DNA of 64,000 bases. Source: Azoarcus sp. (GTDB lineage Bacteria; Pseudomonadota; Gammaproteobacteria; Burkholderiales; Rhodocyclaceae). Positions 8,493-18,129 of this stretch are shown piece after piece (position 1 is the first letter of the stretch; each line of letters opens with the position of its first letter). The notes beneath the pieces were generated by a model, which saw only the letters and a program-made list of their open reading frames with translations, was not told where the DNA came from and made no database searches. The position numbers and the translations under genes were made by a program. Where the stretch lies: assembly GCA_030656215.1 (NCBI GenBank), contig JAUSOD010000091.1, positions 1 to 64,000 of the forward strand, in the 5' to 3' direction.

Positions 8493-10709
8493 ATGGAAAT
8501 TAAGGTCAACTTTCTCGACAAGCTTCGTCTTGAAGCCAAGTTCGATGACTTCACTGTGGTGGCCGATCAGCCTATCCGCTATAAGGGCGATGGCTCGGCG
8601 CCTGGTCCGTTCGATTACTTTCTGGCCTCATCCGCTTTGTGTGCAGCTTACTTTGTGAAGTTGTACTGCGAAACTCGCAATATTCCTACCGATAACATTC
8701 GCCTGGCGCAGAACAATATTGTTGATCCGGAAAACCGCTACAAGCAGCTTATAAAGATTCAGATAGAGTTGCCGGCGGACATCTCCGCCAAAGACAGGCA
8801 GGGAATCTTGCGCTCCATCGACCGTTGTACGGTAAAAAAGGTGGTGCAAACCGGGCCTGAATTTGTGATTGAGGAGGTGGCAAATCTGGATGCCGATGCT
8901 CAGGCCTTGCTGACGCTGAATCCGGATTCAGAAGCAAGCACCTATATTGTGGGGAAGGATCTGCCGCTGGAGCAAACCATCGCCACAATGTCGGATGTTT
9001 TGGCGGGCTTGGGCATCAAGATTGAAATCGCTTCGTGGCGCAATCTTGTTCCCAATGTGTGGTCGCTGCATATCCGCGATACGCACTCGCCAATGTGTTT
9101 TACCAATGGTAAAGGGGCAAGCAAAGAAAGCGCGCTGGCGTCGGCGCTGGGCGAATTTATCGAGCGACTGAATTGCAATCATTTCTACAACGACCAGTTC
9201 TGGGGAGTAGACATTGCCAACGCGGCGTTCGTGCATTACCCGAATGAGCGCTGGTTCAAACCTGGCCCGAAAGATGCGCTGCCGGCTGAAATTCTCGACG
9301 AGTACTGCCTGCAGATTTACAACCCCGATGGCGAGCTACGGGGCTCGCATTTGTACGACACCAACTCGGGCAATGTGCAGCGCGGCATCTGTTCGCTGCC
9401 GTATGTGCGCCAGTCGGACGGCGCGGTGGTGTATTTCCCGTCCAACCTGATCGACAACCTGTTTCTCAGCAATGGCATGAGTGCCGGTAATACGCTGGCC
9501 GAAGCACAGGTGCAATGTCTGTCGGAAATCTTCGAGCGGGCGGTAAAACGGGAAATCCTCGAGGGTGAACTCGCACTGCCCGATGTGCCGCAAGGGGTGC
9601 TGGCGAAGTATCCCGGCATTCTGGCCGGCATTGAGGCGCTGGAAAAACAAGGCTTTCCGGTGCTGGTGAAGGATGCGTCGCTGGGCGGGGAGTTTCCAGT
9701 GATGTGCGTCACCTTGATGAATCCACATACTGGCGGCGTGTTTGCCTCGTTTGGGGCGCACCCGAGCCTGGAGGTGGCGCTGGAACGCAGTCTTACCGAG
9801 TTGTTGCAGGGGCGCAGTTTTGAAGGCCTGAACGATTTACCTCAGCCCACCTTTGAGAGTAACGCCGTAACTGAGCCGAATAACTTCGTTGAGCACTTTA
9901 TCGATTCCAGCGGCGTGGTGTCGTGGCGCTTTTTCAGTGCCAAAGCCGATTTCGACTTTGTCGAATGGGACTTTTCTGGCCAGGGCGAGAGTACCAAAAT
10001 GAGCTCCAACGCCGAGGAAGCCGCAACCTTGTTCGGTATTCTCGAGGACATGGGCAAAGAAGTGTACATGGCGGTGTACGACCAGCTCGGCGCAACGGCC
10101 TGCCGCATCCTGGTGCCGGGTTATTCGGAAGTTTATCCGTTGGACGACTTGATCTGGGATAACACCAACAAAGCACTGTTGTTCCGCGCCGATATCTTGA
10201 ACTTGCATCGCCTCGACGATGCCAGCCTGGAAGCACTGCTTGAACGTCTGGAAGACAGTGAACTCGATGATTACACCGAAATCATTAGATTGATCGGCAT
10301 CGAGTTTGACGAAAATACGGCATGGGGTCAGCTGACGATTCTGGAGTTGAAGCTGCTTATTCATCTGGCCTTGCAGCAATTTGAAGCAGCGAAGGAACGG
10401 GTGGAAGCCTTCCTGCAATATAACGAAAACACGGTCGAGCGCGTATTGTTCTATCAGGCCTTGAATGTGGTGCTAGAGGTGCTGCTGGACGACGACCTGG
10501 AACTGGATGATTACGAGGTCAATTTCCGCCGGATGTTTGGCAACCCGCGGATGGACGCGGTGATGGGATCAGTGAACGGCAGCGTGCGCTTCTTCGGCTT
10601 AACACCAACGAACATGGAACTGGAAGGGCTCGACAGGCACCAGCGCCTAATCGATAGCTACAAAAAACTACACATTGCGCGGTCCAAAGTGACTGCTTTA
10701 TCCAGTTAG
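8493..10709 (+). CDS. OsmC-domain/YcaO-domain protein
   Basis: N-terminal OsmC-like domain (GDGSAPGPFDYFLASSALCAAYF) then YcaO (DTHSPMCFTNGKGASKESALASALGEFIERL; GMSAGNTLAEAQVQCLSEIFER). Confidence 0.92.
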   Translation: MEIKVNFLDKLRLEAKFDDFTVVADQPIRYKGDGSAPGPFDYFLASSALCAAYFVKLYCETRNIPTDNIRLAQNNIVDPENRYKQLIKIQIELPADISAKDRQGILRSIDRCTVKKVVQTGPEFVIEEVANLDADAQALLTLNPDSEASTYIVGKDLPLEQTIATMSDVLAGLGIKIEIASWRNLVPNVWSLHIRDTHSPMCFTNGKGASKESALASALGEFIERLNCNHFYNDQFWGVDIANAAFVHYPNERWFKPGPKDALPAEILDEYCLQIYNPDGELRGSHLYDTNSGNVQRGICSLPYVRQSDGAVVYFPSNLIDNLFLSNGMSAGNTLAEAQVQCLSEIFERAVKREILEGELALPDVPQGVLAKYPGILAGIEALEKQGFPVLVKDASLGGEFPVMCVTLMNPHTGGVFASFGAHPSLEVALERSLTELLQGRSFEGLNDLPQPTFESNAVTEPNNFVEHFIDSSGVVSWRFFSAKADFDFVEWDFSGQGESTKMSSNAEEAATLFGILEDMGKEVYMAVYDQLGATACRILVPGYSEVYPLDDLIWDNTNKALLFRADILNLHRLDDASLEALLERLEDSELDDYTEIIRLIGIEFDENTAWGQLTILELKLLIHLALQQFEAAKERVEAFLQYNENTVERVLFYQALNVVLEVLLDDDLELDDYEVNFRRMFGNPRMDAVMGSVNGSVRFFGLTPTNMELEGLDRHQRLIDSYKKLHIARSKVTALSS

Positions 10710-10777
10710 GGTTAGGAGTCTTTGCTGGATCAACCACAAGGGCGACCGGATGGCTCGCTTGCCGTCCTTGCCCCGAT

Positions 10778-11563
10778 TCACACGAGCGCCTGCCGACGCC
10801 GTGCGCGCGCGGTGCGTGTCACCTCGCCTTGCACATCGGCAAGCACTTTCGCCACATAGTCGAGGTGATCGCTGGCGCAGTGCCGCGCATCTTCGGCCCG
10901 CCCTTCCATGATGGCGTGATACAGGCCCGCATGCTGCTCCATCAGCATGCCGCGCACCGCATCGTTCTGCGGGTACATGCCGCCGATGTTGGTCACCACG
11001 TTGCGCTTGAGCAGCTCGAACAGGCTGCGGATGGTATGCAACAGCACCGCGTTGTGGCTGGCTTCGGCGATTGCGAGGTGGAAGTGGGCGTCGGCCGTAC
11101 CCTCTTCCGCCCGGCTGACCTTGCCGTCGCGCGCATAGCACTCGGTGAGCCGGTCGAACGCGGCAGTCAGGCGCTCGCGGTCGGGGTCGGTAGCGCGCAA
11201 TGCCGCGTAGTAGGCGCACGAGCCCTCCAGCGTGTGGCGAAACTCGATCAGGTCGCGCTGTGCCTCGGGGTGCTTCTCGAGCAGTTCGAGCAGCGGGTCG
11301 CGAAACGAGGACCCGAGCGCCTCGGCAACAAAGGTGCCGCCACCGTGACGGCTGATCAGCAGGCCGCGCGCCGCCATCTTCTGGATCGCCTCGCGCACTG
11401 ACGGCCTCGATACACCGAACTCCTCGGCCAGCGCTCGCTCGGCGGGCAGACGCTCGCCGAGCTGCAGGGTACCTTCAAGGATCATGCCCTCCAGTCGCTC
11501 GACGATATCGTCAGACAACCGACGCTGCTGCAGCTGACCTGGTTTCACCGTCACATTCCTCAT
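10778..11563 (-). CDS. lldR: FadR/GntR-family regulator, LldR-like
   Basis: wHTH ...GERLPAERALAEEFGVSRPSVREAIQKMAARGLLISRHGGGTFV plus FCD domain; divergent from lldP. Confidence 0.85.
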   Translation of the reverse strand: MRNVTVKPGQLQQRRLSDDIVERLEGMILEGTLQLGERLPAERALAEEFGVSRPSVREAIQKMAARGLLISRHGGGTFVAEALGSSFRDPLLELLEKHPEAQRDLIEFRHTLEGSCAYYAALRATDPDRERLTAAFDRLTECYARDGKVSRAEEGTADAHFHLAIAEASHNAVLLHTIRSLFELLKRNVVTNIGGMYPQNDAVRGMLMEQHAGLYHAIMEGRAEDARHCASDHLDYVAKVLADVQGEVTRTARARRRQALV

Positions 11564-11742
11564 TGAAGCAATCCTCACAGACAGTCCGACATTGGCGCCC
11601 TCGTCGACAAGCCACATAACGCCCGCCTGATGCGCCTTTGCGCCTGCGTCGAGGCCTGTCGTCCGGCAATCTACTCATCGTACGGCGGCATCGCAAGGTG
11701 GACCTTCATTTATGTCCACATTGAATTAACTGATCAAAACAA

Positions 11743-11770
11743 TTGACAGCACGCCGGAGCCTCTTCTAGT
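11743..11770 (+). promoter_or_regulatory. Candidate sigma-70 promoter for lldP
   Basis: TTGACA (11743-11748) with TCTAGT/TAGTCT about 16-18 nt downstream. Confidence 0.4.
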
Positions 11771-11790
11771 CTAGCTCATCATTTTGTCAA

Positions 11791-11805
11791 TTGGTCTTAC
11801 CACTT
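11791..11805 (+). promoter_or_regulatory. Candidate LldR operator (FadR-family TGGTnnnACCA)
   Basis: TTGGTCTTACCACTT contains TGGT-CTT-ACCA, just downstream of the candidate promoter. Confidence 0.6.
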
Positions 11806-11918
11806 TAGGCCAACCCAAAACACCCGATCAAGTCGAGGAGATCGAACATGTTTATTTTGCCGCAGCCGATGCCCAACCTTTCCGCGCCCCTGGCGCGGTC
11901 CTGACCGGAGCGCCCGCG

Positions 11919-13616
11919 ATGCAGGCTGGCACCCTCGCCCTTCTGGCGTTCTCCCCGATTCTTCTTGCGGCAATCCTGCTCGTCGGCCTGCGCTGGCCGG
12001 CCAAACATGCGATGCCGGTCGTCTATCTGGTGACCGCAGCCATCGGGCTGATCGCCTGGGACATGAGCTTCAACCGCATCCTGGCCTCCACACTGCAAGG
12101 CCTGGTAATCACCATCGGTGTGCTGTGGATCATTTTCGGCGCGATCCTGTTGCTGAACACGCTCAAGTATTCGGGCGGGATCAGCACCATCCGCACCGGC
12201 TTTGCCACCATCAGCCCGGACCGCCGGATCCAGGCCATCATCATCGCCTGGCTGTTCGGCTGCTTCATCGAAGGCGCGTCGGGCTTCGGCACGCCGGCCG
12301 CGATCGCCGCGCCTTTGCTGGTCGCGATCGGCTTCCCGGCGATGGCCGCGGTGATGCTCGGCATGCTGGTTCAAAGCACGCCGGTGTCGTTCGGCGCGGT
12401 CGGTACGCCTATCATCATCGGCGTCAATAGCGGACTTGATACTGCCACCATCGGCGCACAACTGGTCGAACAGGGTTCGAGCTGGGCGCAATACCTGCAG
12501 CTGATCACCAGCAATGTGGCGATCATCCACGCGATTGTCGGGACCGTGATGCCCTTGATCATGGTGTTGATGCTGACGCGCTTCTTCGGCAAGGAGAAGA
12601 GCTGGAAAGCCGGCCTTGAAGTGCTGCCCTTCGCGATCTTCGGCGGACTTGCGTTCACCCTGCCCTACGCGGCGACGGGCGTCTTTCTCGGCCCCGAGTT
12701 CCCGTCCCTGCTGGGTGGGCTGGTCGGCCTGGCGATCGTGACCACCGCGGCGCGTGTCGGCTTCCTGGTGCCGAAGACGAAATGGGATTTTGCCGATCCG
12801 AAGGAGTGGCCCGCCGAATGGCTTGGCACGATCGAGATGAAGCTCGACCAGTTGCCCCACCACCACAAGATCAGCGCAATCCGCGCCTGGTTGCCGTACG
12901 TGCTGGTCGGTGCGCTGCTGGTTATCAGCCGGGTGGTGCCCGAGGTCGGCAGTGCGCTCAAAGCGGTGGTGATGGTATTCCCGGACATGCTCGGCGAAAA
13001 GGGCGTCAGCGCCAACTTCATGCCGCTCTACCTGCCAGGTGGCATCCTGGTAGCGGTGGTGCTTGCCACCGTGCTCCTACACAAAATGCATGTGCGCTCG
13101 CTGGTCAAGGCGGTCAATGAGTCCTCGCGGGTGCTGTTGGGTGCGGGCTTCGTGCTGCTGTTTACCGTGCCGATGGTACGCATCCTGATCAACTCGGGCG
13201 TGAATGCCGGCTCGCTGCCAAGCATGCCGATCGCCATGGCGCAATGGGTGGCCGACAGCGTGGGCGGCATCTACCCCTTGCTGGCACCGAGTGTCGGCGC
13301 GCTGGGCGCCTTCATCGCCGGTTCGAACACGGTGAGCAACATGATGCTGAGCCAGTTTCAGTTCGGCGTCGCCACCAGCCTGGGGGTTTCGGGCGCATTG
13401 ATTGTTGCGGTTCAGGCCATTGGCGCGGCCGCGGGCAACATGGTGGCGATCCACAACGTGGTGGCCGCATCGGCCACCGTCGGCCTGCTCGGACGCGAGG
13501 GCGCCATACTGCGCAAGACTTTCTGGCCAACGCTGTACTACGTGATCGCCACCGGCATCATTGCTTTGGTCGCAATCAACGTGTTCGGCGTGAGCGACCC
13601 ACTGGTCGGCAAGTAG
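11919..13616 (+). CDS. lldP: L-lactate permease
   Basis: [33 protein letters not shown]..., [26 protein letters not shown] at 11919 chosen over the longer TTG start at 11784. Confidence 0.92.
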   Translation: MQAGTLALLAFSPILLAAILLVGLRWPAKHAMPVVYLVTAAIGLIAWDMSFNRILASTLQGLVITIGVLWIIFGAILLLNTLKYSGGISTIRTGFATISPDRRIQAIIIAWLFGCFIEGASGFGTPAAIAAPLLVAIGFPAMAAVMLGMLVQSTPVSFGAVGTPIIIGVNSGLDTATIGAQLVEQGSSWAQYLQLITSNVAIIHAIVGTVMPLIMVLMLTRFFGKEKSWKAGLEVLPFAIFGGLAFTLPYAATGVFLGPEFPSLLGGLVGLAIVTTAARVGFLVPKTKWDFADPKEWPAEWLGTIEMKLDQLPHHHKISAIRAWLPYVLVGALLVISRVVPEVGSALKAVVMVFPDMLGEKGVSANFMPLYLPGGILVAVVLATVLLHKMHVRSLVKAVNESSRVLLGAGFVLLFTVPMVRILINSGVNAGSLPSMPIAMAQWVADSVGGIYPLLAPSVGALGAFIAGSNTVSNMMLSQFQFGVATSLGVSGALIVAVQAIGAAAGNMVAIHNVVAASATVGLLGREGAILRKTFWPTLYYVIATGIIALVAINVFGVSDPLVGK

Positions 13617-13753
13617 GTATCTGGCGCATCATTGCCGGAGCACCACGCGCCAGCCCTGACGACTCGGGGCTGGCGCCAGTTCGACCGCCGCAGAGACCCG
13701 CTGCAGTGGCGATACTGCCGGACAAGACAAAAAACGGACGGAGACGAAAGCCC

Positions 13754-14605
13754 ATGAGCGAAAAGCCTGCAACCCAAGCCCCGAGCGCACCCCCGAATGC
13801 CACCCGTGTGGCGCCGCCGGAGCCGGCACCACGCAGCTACCCTGAGCGCAAACCCACCGACGTCTACCTGTTTGGCACCTGTGTGCTGGACCTGTTCTTT
13901 CCGGATGCAGGCATGGATGCGATCCATCTGCTCGAGCGCGAAGGCATCCGGGTGCATTTCCCGCAAGGGCAAAGCTGTTGTGGGCAGCCGGCCTACACCT
14001 CGGGCTATACCGAGGATGCGCGCGTCGTGGCACGGGCGCAGCTGGCCCTGTTCGGCGGAGACTGGCCGGTGGTGGTTCCGTCCGGCTCGTGCGCGGGCAT
14101 GTTCCGCCATCATTACGCCGAACTCTTCCACGACGAACCGGAAACCCTGAAGCAGGTGGCGTCGCTTGCCGAACGCACCTTCGAGCTGGCCGAGTTCCTG
14201 CTCAAGGTGTGTCGTATCGAACTCAAGGACAGCGGTGCGCCGGTCAAGGTGGCGCTGCATACCTCCTGTTCGGCACGGCGCGAGATGAACACCCACGTGC
14301 ACGGCCGCGCGCTGCTGGCGCAACTGGGTCAGGTCGAGCGCGTCGATCACGATCACGAGAGCGAATGCTGCGGGTTCGGCGGTGCCTTCAGCGTGCGCAT
14401 GCCGGACATCTCCGGCGCCATGGTGCGCGACAAGACTGCGTCACTGGTCGGCTCGGGTGCAGCGGAAGTCGTCAGCGCCGACTGCGGCTGCCTGCTCAAC
14501 ATCAACGGCGCGTTCGAGAAACAGCAGGACAGGCTGCGCGGCGAACACCTCGCCAGCTTCCTGCTGCGGCGTTCGGGCGGCAAAACCACGGGAGAGCAGA
14601 AATGA
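13754..14605 (+). CDS. lldE: Lactate utilisation (Fe-S)-binding protein LldE/LutA
   Basis: CCG-domain cysteines: QSCCGQPAYTSGY, ESECCGFGGAFSV; operon with lldF/lldG. Confidence 0.93.
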   Translation: MSEKPATQAPSAPPNATRVAPPEPAPRSYPERKPTDVYLFGTCVLDLFFPDAGMDAIHLLEREGIRVHFPQGQSCCGQPAYTSGYTEDARVVARAQLALFGGDWPVVVPSGSCAGMFRHHYAELFHDEPETLKQVASLAERTFELAEFLLKVCRIELKDSGAPVKVALHTSCSARREMNTHVHGRALLAQLGQVERVDHDHESECCGFGGAFSVRMPDISGAMVRDKTASLVGSGAAEVVSADCGCLLNINGAFEKQQDRLRGEHLASFLLRRSGGKTTGEQK

Positions 14606-16041
14606 GCGCACTGGCCGACACCCCCGCGATTCCGATGAGTTTCAAACGCCGTGCGCACGATGCGGTGCATGACCAGCAGCTGCGCAAGAACTTCCGCGGC
14701 GCGATGGACTTTTTGATGGCCAAGCGTGCGGCGCAGTTTCCGGACGGCGACGAGCTGCAGCAACTGCGCACCTTCGGCAACGCGGTGCGCGCCCGCGCGC
14801 TGTCCAAGCTGCCCGAACTGCTCGAACGACTCGACGCCAATCTGACCCGCAACGGGGTCAAGGTGCACTGGGCCGAGACGGTCGAAGAGGCCAACGCCAT
14901 CGTGCACGGCATCGTCCGCGCGCACGAGGCGAAACAGGTGATCAAGGGCAAGTCCATGGTCAGCGAGGAAATGGAGATGAACCATTACCTTGAGGGCTAC
15001 GGCGTCGATTGCCTTGAATCCGACATGGGTGAGTTCATCGTCCAGCTCGGCAACGAGAAGCCCTCGCACATCATCATGCCGGCGATCCACCTTAACGCCG
15101 GCCAGGTCGCCGCGCTGTTCCACGACAAGCTCGAAGTCGATTACACCGAGGATGTCGACCGCCTGATCCAGATCGGGCGCGAAACCCTGCGACGCAAGTT
15201 CTTCGAGGCTGACATCGGCGTATCCGGGGTCAACTTCGCGATCGCCGAAACCGGCTCGCTGCTGCTGGTCGAGAATGAGGGCAACGGCCGCATGTCGACT
15301 ACCGTGCCGCCGGTGCACATCGCGGTGACCGGCATCGAGAAGGTGGTGGAGAACCTGCGCGACGTGGTGCCACTGCTGTCGCTGCTGACCCGCTCGGCCA
15401 CCGGCCAGCCGATCACCACTTATGTGAATGTGATCTCCGGCCCGCGCAAGGCGGAAGAACTCGACGGCCCGCAGGAAGTGCATCTGGTGCTGCTCGACAA
15501 TGGCCGCAGCCAGGCCTTTGCCGACAGCGAACTGCGCCAGACCCTGAACTGCATCCGCTGCGGCGCGTGCATGAACCACTGCCCGGTCTACACCCGGATC
15601 GGCGGTCACGCCTACGGCACGGTATACCCGGGGCCGATCGGCAAAATCATCACCCCACACATGCTCGGCCTGGAAGAAACCCAGGATCTGCCCAGCGCCT
15701 CGTCGCTGTGCGGCGCCTGCGGCGAAGTGTGCCCGGTGAAGATCCCGATCCCAGCCATCCTGCGTCGCCTGCGCGAAGAGAACGTGCGCCCGCCAGACGA
15801 GACGCCGCAGCACATGCGCGGCCAGGGCAGCAAGTATTCGCGCACCGAGCGCGCGGTGTGGAAGGTGTGGCGTACGCTCAACACCTCGCCCCGGATCAAC
15901 AAAGTTTTCGGCTTCGCCGCAACCCGGCTGAGCGGCCTGATGCCGGCCAAGATCGGTCCCTGGACCGAACACCACAGCGCCCCCAAACCAGCCAAACGCA
16001 CGCTGCATGAGATGGCCCGCGACCACCTGGGAGACGAATGA
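14602..16041 (+). CDS. lldF: Lactate utilisation Fe-S protein LldF/LutB
   Basis: KGKSMVSEEMEMNHYLE; CIRCGACMNHCPVY and CGACGEVCPVKIPI clusters; ATGA overlap with lldE. Confidence 0.95.
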   Translation: MSALADTPAIPMSFKRRAHDAVHDQQLRKNFRGAMDFLMAKRAAQFPDGDELQQLRTFGNAVRARALSKLPELLERLDANLTRNGVKVHWAETVEEANAIVHGIVRAHEAKQVIKGKSMVSEEMEMNHYLEGYGVDCLESDMGEFIVQLGNEKPSHIIMPAIHLNAGQVAALFHDKLEVDYTEDVDRLIQIGRETLRRKFFEADIGVSGVNFAIAETGSLLLVENEGNGRMSTTVPPVHIAVTGIEKVVENLRDVVPLLSLLTRSATGQPITTYVNVISGPRKAEELDGPQEVHLVLLDNGRSQAFADSELRQTLNCIRCGACMNHCPVYTRIGGHAYGTVYPGPIGKIITPHMLGLEETQDLPSASSLCGACGEVCPVKIPIPAILRRLREENVRPPDETPQHMRGQGSKYSRTERAVWKVWRTLNTSPRINKVFGFAATRLSGLMPAKIGPWTEHHSAPKPAKRTLHEMARDHLGDE

Positions 16042-16712
16042 TGAGCGCCAAGGAGAACATCCTCGCCAAGCTCCGGACCAGCCTCGCCGGCACCACCCCG
16101 CTCGCCGACGATTACGATCAGGCGCTCGTCACCACGCCGTGGTCCTATCCGGCGGAACAGCGCGTCCCGCGCCTGCGTACCTTGCTCGAAGCGGTGCACG
16201 GTGAAACCTGCCTGACCACAACGGCGGCCTGGCCGGCACGGGTCGTCGAAGCGCTGGCCGCACGCGGCATCGCCGAGCTGCTGATCTCGCCCGCCACCGC
16301 CCATGGCCAGCAATTTGCCGGCTACCTTGCGCTGCACGGCGGCACGATCCGGCTCAAGGCCTACGACAAGCCGGTGGAGGCGTGGAAAGAGGAACTCTTC
16401 TTCGACACACCGGCAAGCCTGACCGGCACGCTCGGCGGCATCGCCGCCACCGGCAGCCTGATCATGTGGCCGACCCCGGCCGAGCCGCGCCTGATGAGCC
16501 TGGTGCCACCGCTGCACATTGCGCTGCTCAAGGCGAGCGAGGTCTACGACAATTTGCATCAGGTGATGCAGTTGCAGCGCTGGGCGGAGCGCTTGCCGAC
16601 CAATGCGCTACTGGTGTCGGGGCCGTCGAAAACAGCCGACATCCAGCAGACCCTCGCCTACGGCGCGCACGGTCCGAAGGAGCTTGTCGTGCTGATCCTC
16701 GAAGACGCCTGA
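16038..16712 (+). CDS. lldG: LutC/YkgG-type lactate utilisation protein
   Basis: ATGA overlap with lldF; GIAATGSLIMWP...EPRLMSLVPPLHIALL. Confidence 0.92.
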   Translation: MMSAKENILAKLRTSLAGTTPLADDYDQALVTTPWSYPAEQRVPRLRTLLEAVHGETCLTTTAAWPARVVEALAARGIAELLISPATAHGQQFAGYLALHGGTIRLKAYDKPVEAWKEELFFDTPASLTGTLGGIAATGSLIMWPTPAEPRLMSLVPPLHIALLKASEVYDNLHQVMQLQRWAERLPTNALLVSGPSKTADIQQTLAYGAHGPKELVVLILEDA

Positions 16713-16771
16713 GCCGCCCTGCGAGGACTCGACACTCGCCCCGTTCGCATACTCGAACGCAAACACAGCCG

Positions 16772-16862
16772 CCGTAGGGCGGACTTCAGTCCGCCGCAGG
16801 AGGTGATTCAGGCACCAGCGCCAGGCCCCTGCACCTGTGGCCGACTGAAGTCGGCCCTACGA
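16772..16862. repeat. REP/REPIN-like inverted doublet
   Basis: CGTAGGGCGGACTTCAGTCCGCC and, in opposite orientation, CGTAGGGCCGACTTCAGTCGGCC; each has an 8-bp stem with a 2-nt loop. Confidence 0.75.
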
Positions 16863-17022
16863 AACCCCCGCGCCCATACCACCTCTGCCTCCACAGCCGC
16901 CGTAGCGCGGGCTTATGCTTATGGCCACGCCCCTGCGCAGATCGCGCCCGACAGGCGTATTCTTTCGCCATGGCCGCAACAGCGGCATGGCTGAAAAGCA
17001 CGCACCTGGGGAGGTGAAAAAA

Positions 17023-18129
17023 ATGGAATCGACGAGTCCGAAACTGCGCGGGGTCAACCTCGGCAGCTGGCTGTTGCTGGAAAAATGGATGGTGCCCAGC
17101 CTGTTCGAGGGGATGGAGGCCACCGACGAGACCACCTGGTGCGCCGAACTCGGCCCGGCTGCCACCGACAAGCTGCGCCGCCACTGGAACAGCTTCGTCA
17201 CCTACGAAGACTTCGCCTGGATCGCCGAGCGCGGATTGAACGCGGTACGCATCCCGGTGGGGCACTGGATCTTCGGGCCGGACTATCCCTATCACCCCAA
17301 GTACGGCAGCAACCCTCACCCCTTCGTCACCGGCGGCATCGAGGTGCTCGACCGCGCGATGGACTGGGCGGCAAAGCTCGGTCTCAAGGTCATGCTCGAC
17401 CTGCACGCCGCACCCGGGTGCCAGAATGGTTTCGACAACGGCGGCATCATGGGCGTGGTCGAGTGGCACACCAAACCCGAATACCTCGAGCACTCGCTGC
17501 TCGTGCTCGAACGCCTGGCCGAGCGCTACCGCGCGCACCCGGCGCTGCATGCGATCGAGGTGCTCAACGAACCGCGCTGGGACGTGCCCACCGACTATCT
17601 CAAGGCCTATTACCTCGCCGCCTATGAGCGCATCCGCAAGCACTGCCCGCCCGACCGGGTGGCGGTGGTATTTCATGACGGCTTCCGCTCCTACCGCGAG
17701 TTTCTCGGCTTCATGCAGCCGCCGCAATGGCAGAACGTGATCTTCGACTATCACCGCTATCAGTGCTTCGACCGCCGCGACATCGACACCGACATCTACG
17801 GCCACATGCACAAGGCGAGCGGCGAATGGCGCGACGAGGCCGACTCGATCAACGCTGCGCTCGGCCTGCCGGCAATCTGTGGTGAATGGAGCCTGGGGCT
17901 GGACCTGCGCGTGGTCTCGCTGTGGGCAGAGGGGCCATACAACCATGCGCTGGAGCACATGGACGCGTTCCAGCAGGACGTCGCCAGCCGGGGCTACGCT
18001 GCGGCGCAGGTCCTCGCGTTCGAGAAACTGTTCGGCTGGTTCTTCTGGAGCTACAAGACCGAAACCACGCCGGCCTGGTGTTTCCGCGACTGTGTCGAGC
18101 GCGGCTGGATGCCGTCAAACTTCCGGTAG
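17023..18129 (+). CDS. Glycoside hydrolase family 5 protein (exo-beta-1,3-glucanase-like)
   Basis: LRGVNLGSWLLLEKW, NAVRIPVGHW, VLNEPRWD, CGEWSLGLD; GGGGAGGTG RBS before ATG 17023. Confidence 0.88.
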   Translation: MESTSPKLRGVNLGSWLLLEKWMVPSLFEGMEATDETTWCAELGPAATDKLRRHWNSFVTYEDFAWIAERGLNAVRIPVGHWIFGPDYPYHPKYGSNPHPFVTGGIEVLDRAMDWAAKLGLKVMLDLHAAPGCQNGFDNGGIMGVVEWHTKPEYLEHSLLVLERLAERYRAHPALHAIEVLNEPRWDVPTDYLKAYYLAAYERIRKHCPPDRVAVVFHDGFRSYREFLGFMQPPQWQNVIFDYHRYQCFDRRDIDTDIYGHMHKASGEWRDEADSINAALGLPAICGEWSLGLDLRVVSLWAEGPYNHALEHMDAFQQDVASRGYAAAQVLAFEKLFGWFFWSYKTETTPAWCFRDCVERGWMPSNFR

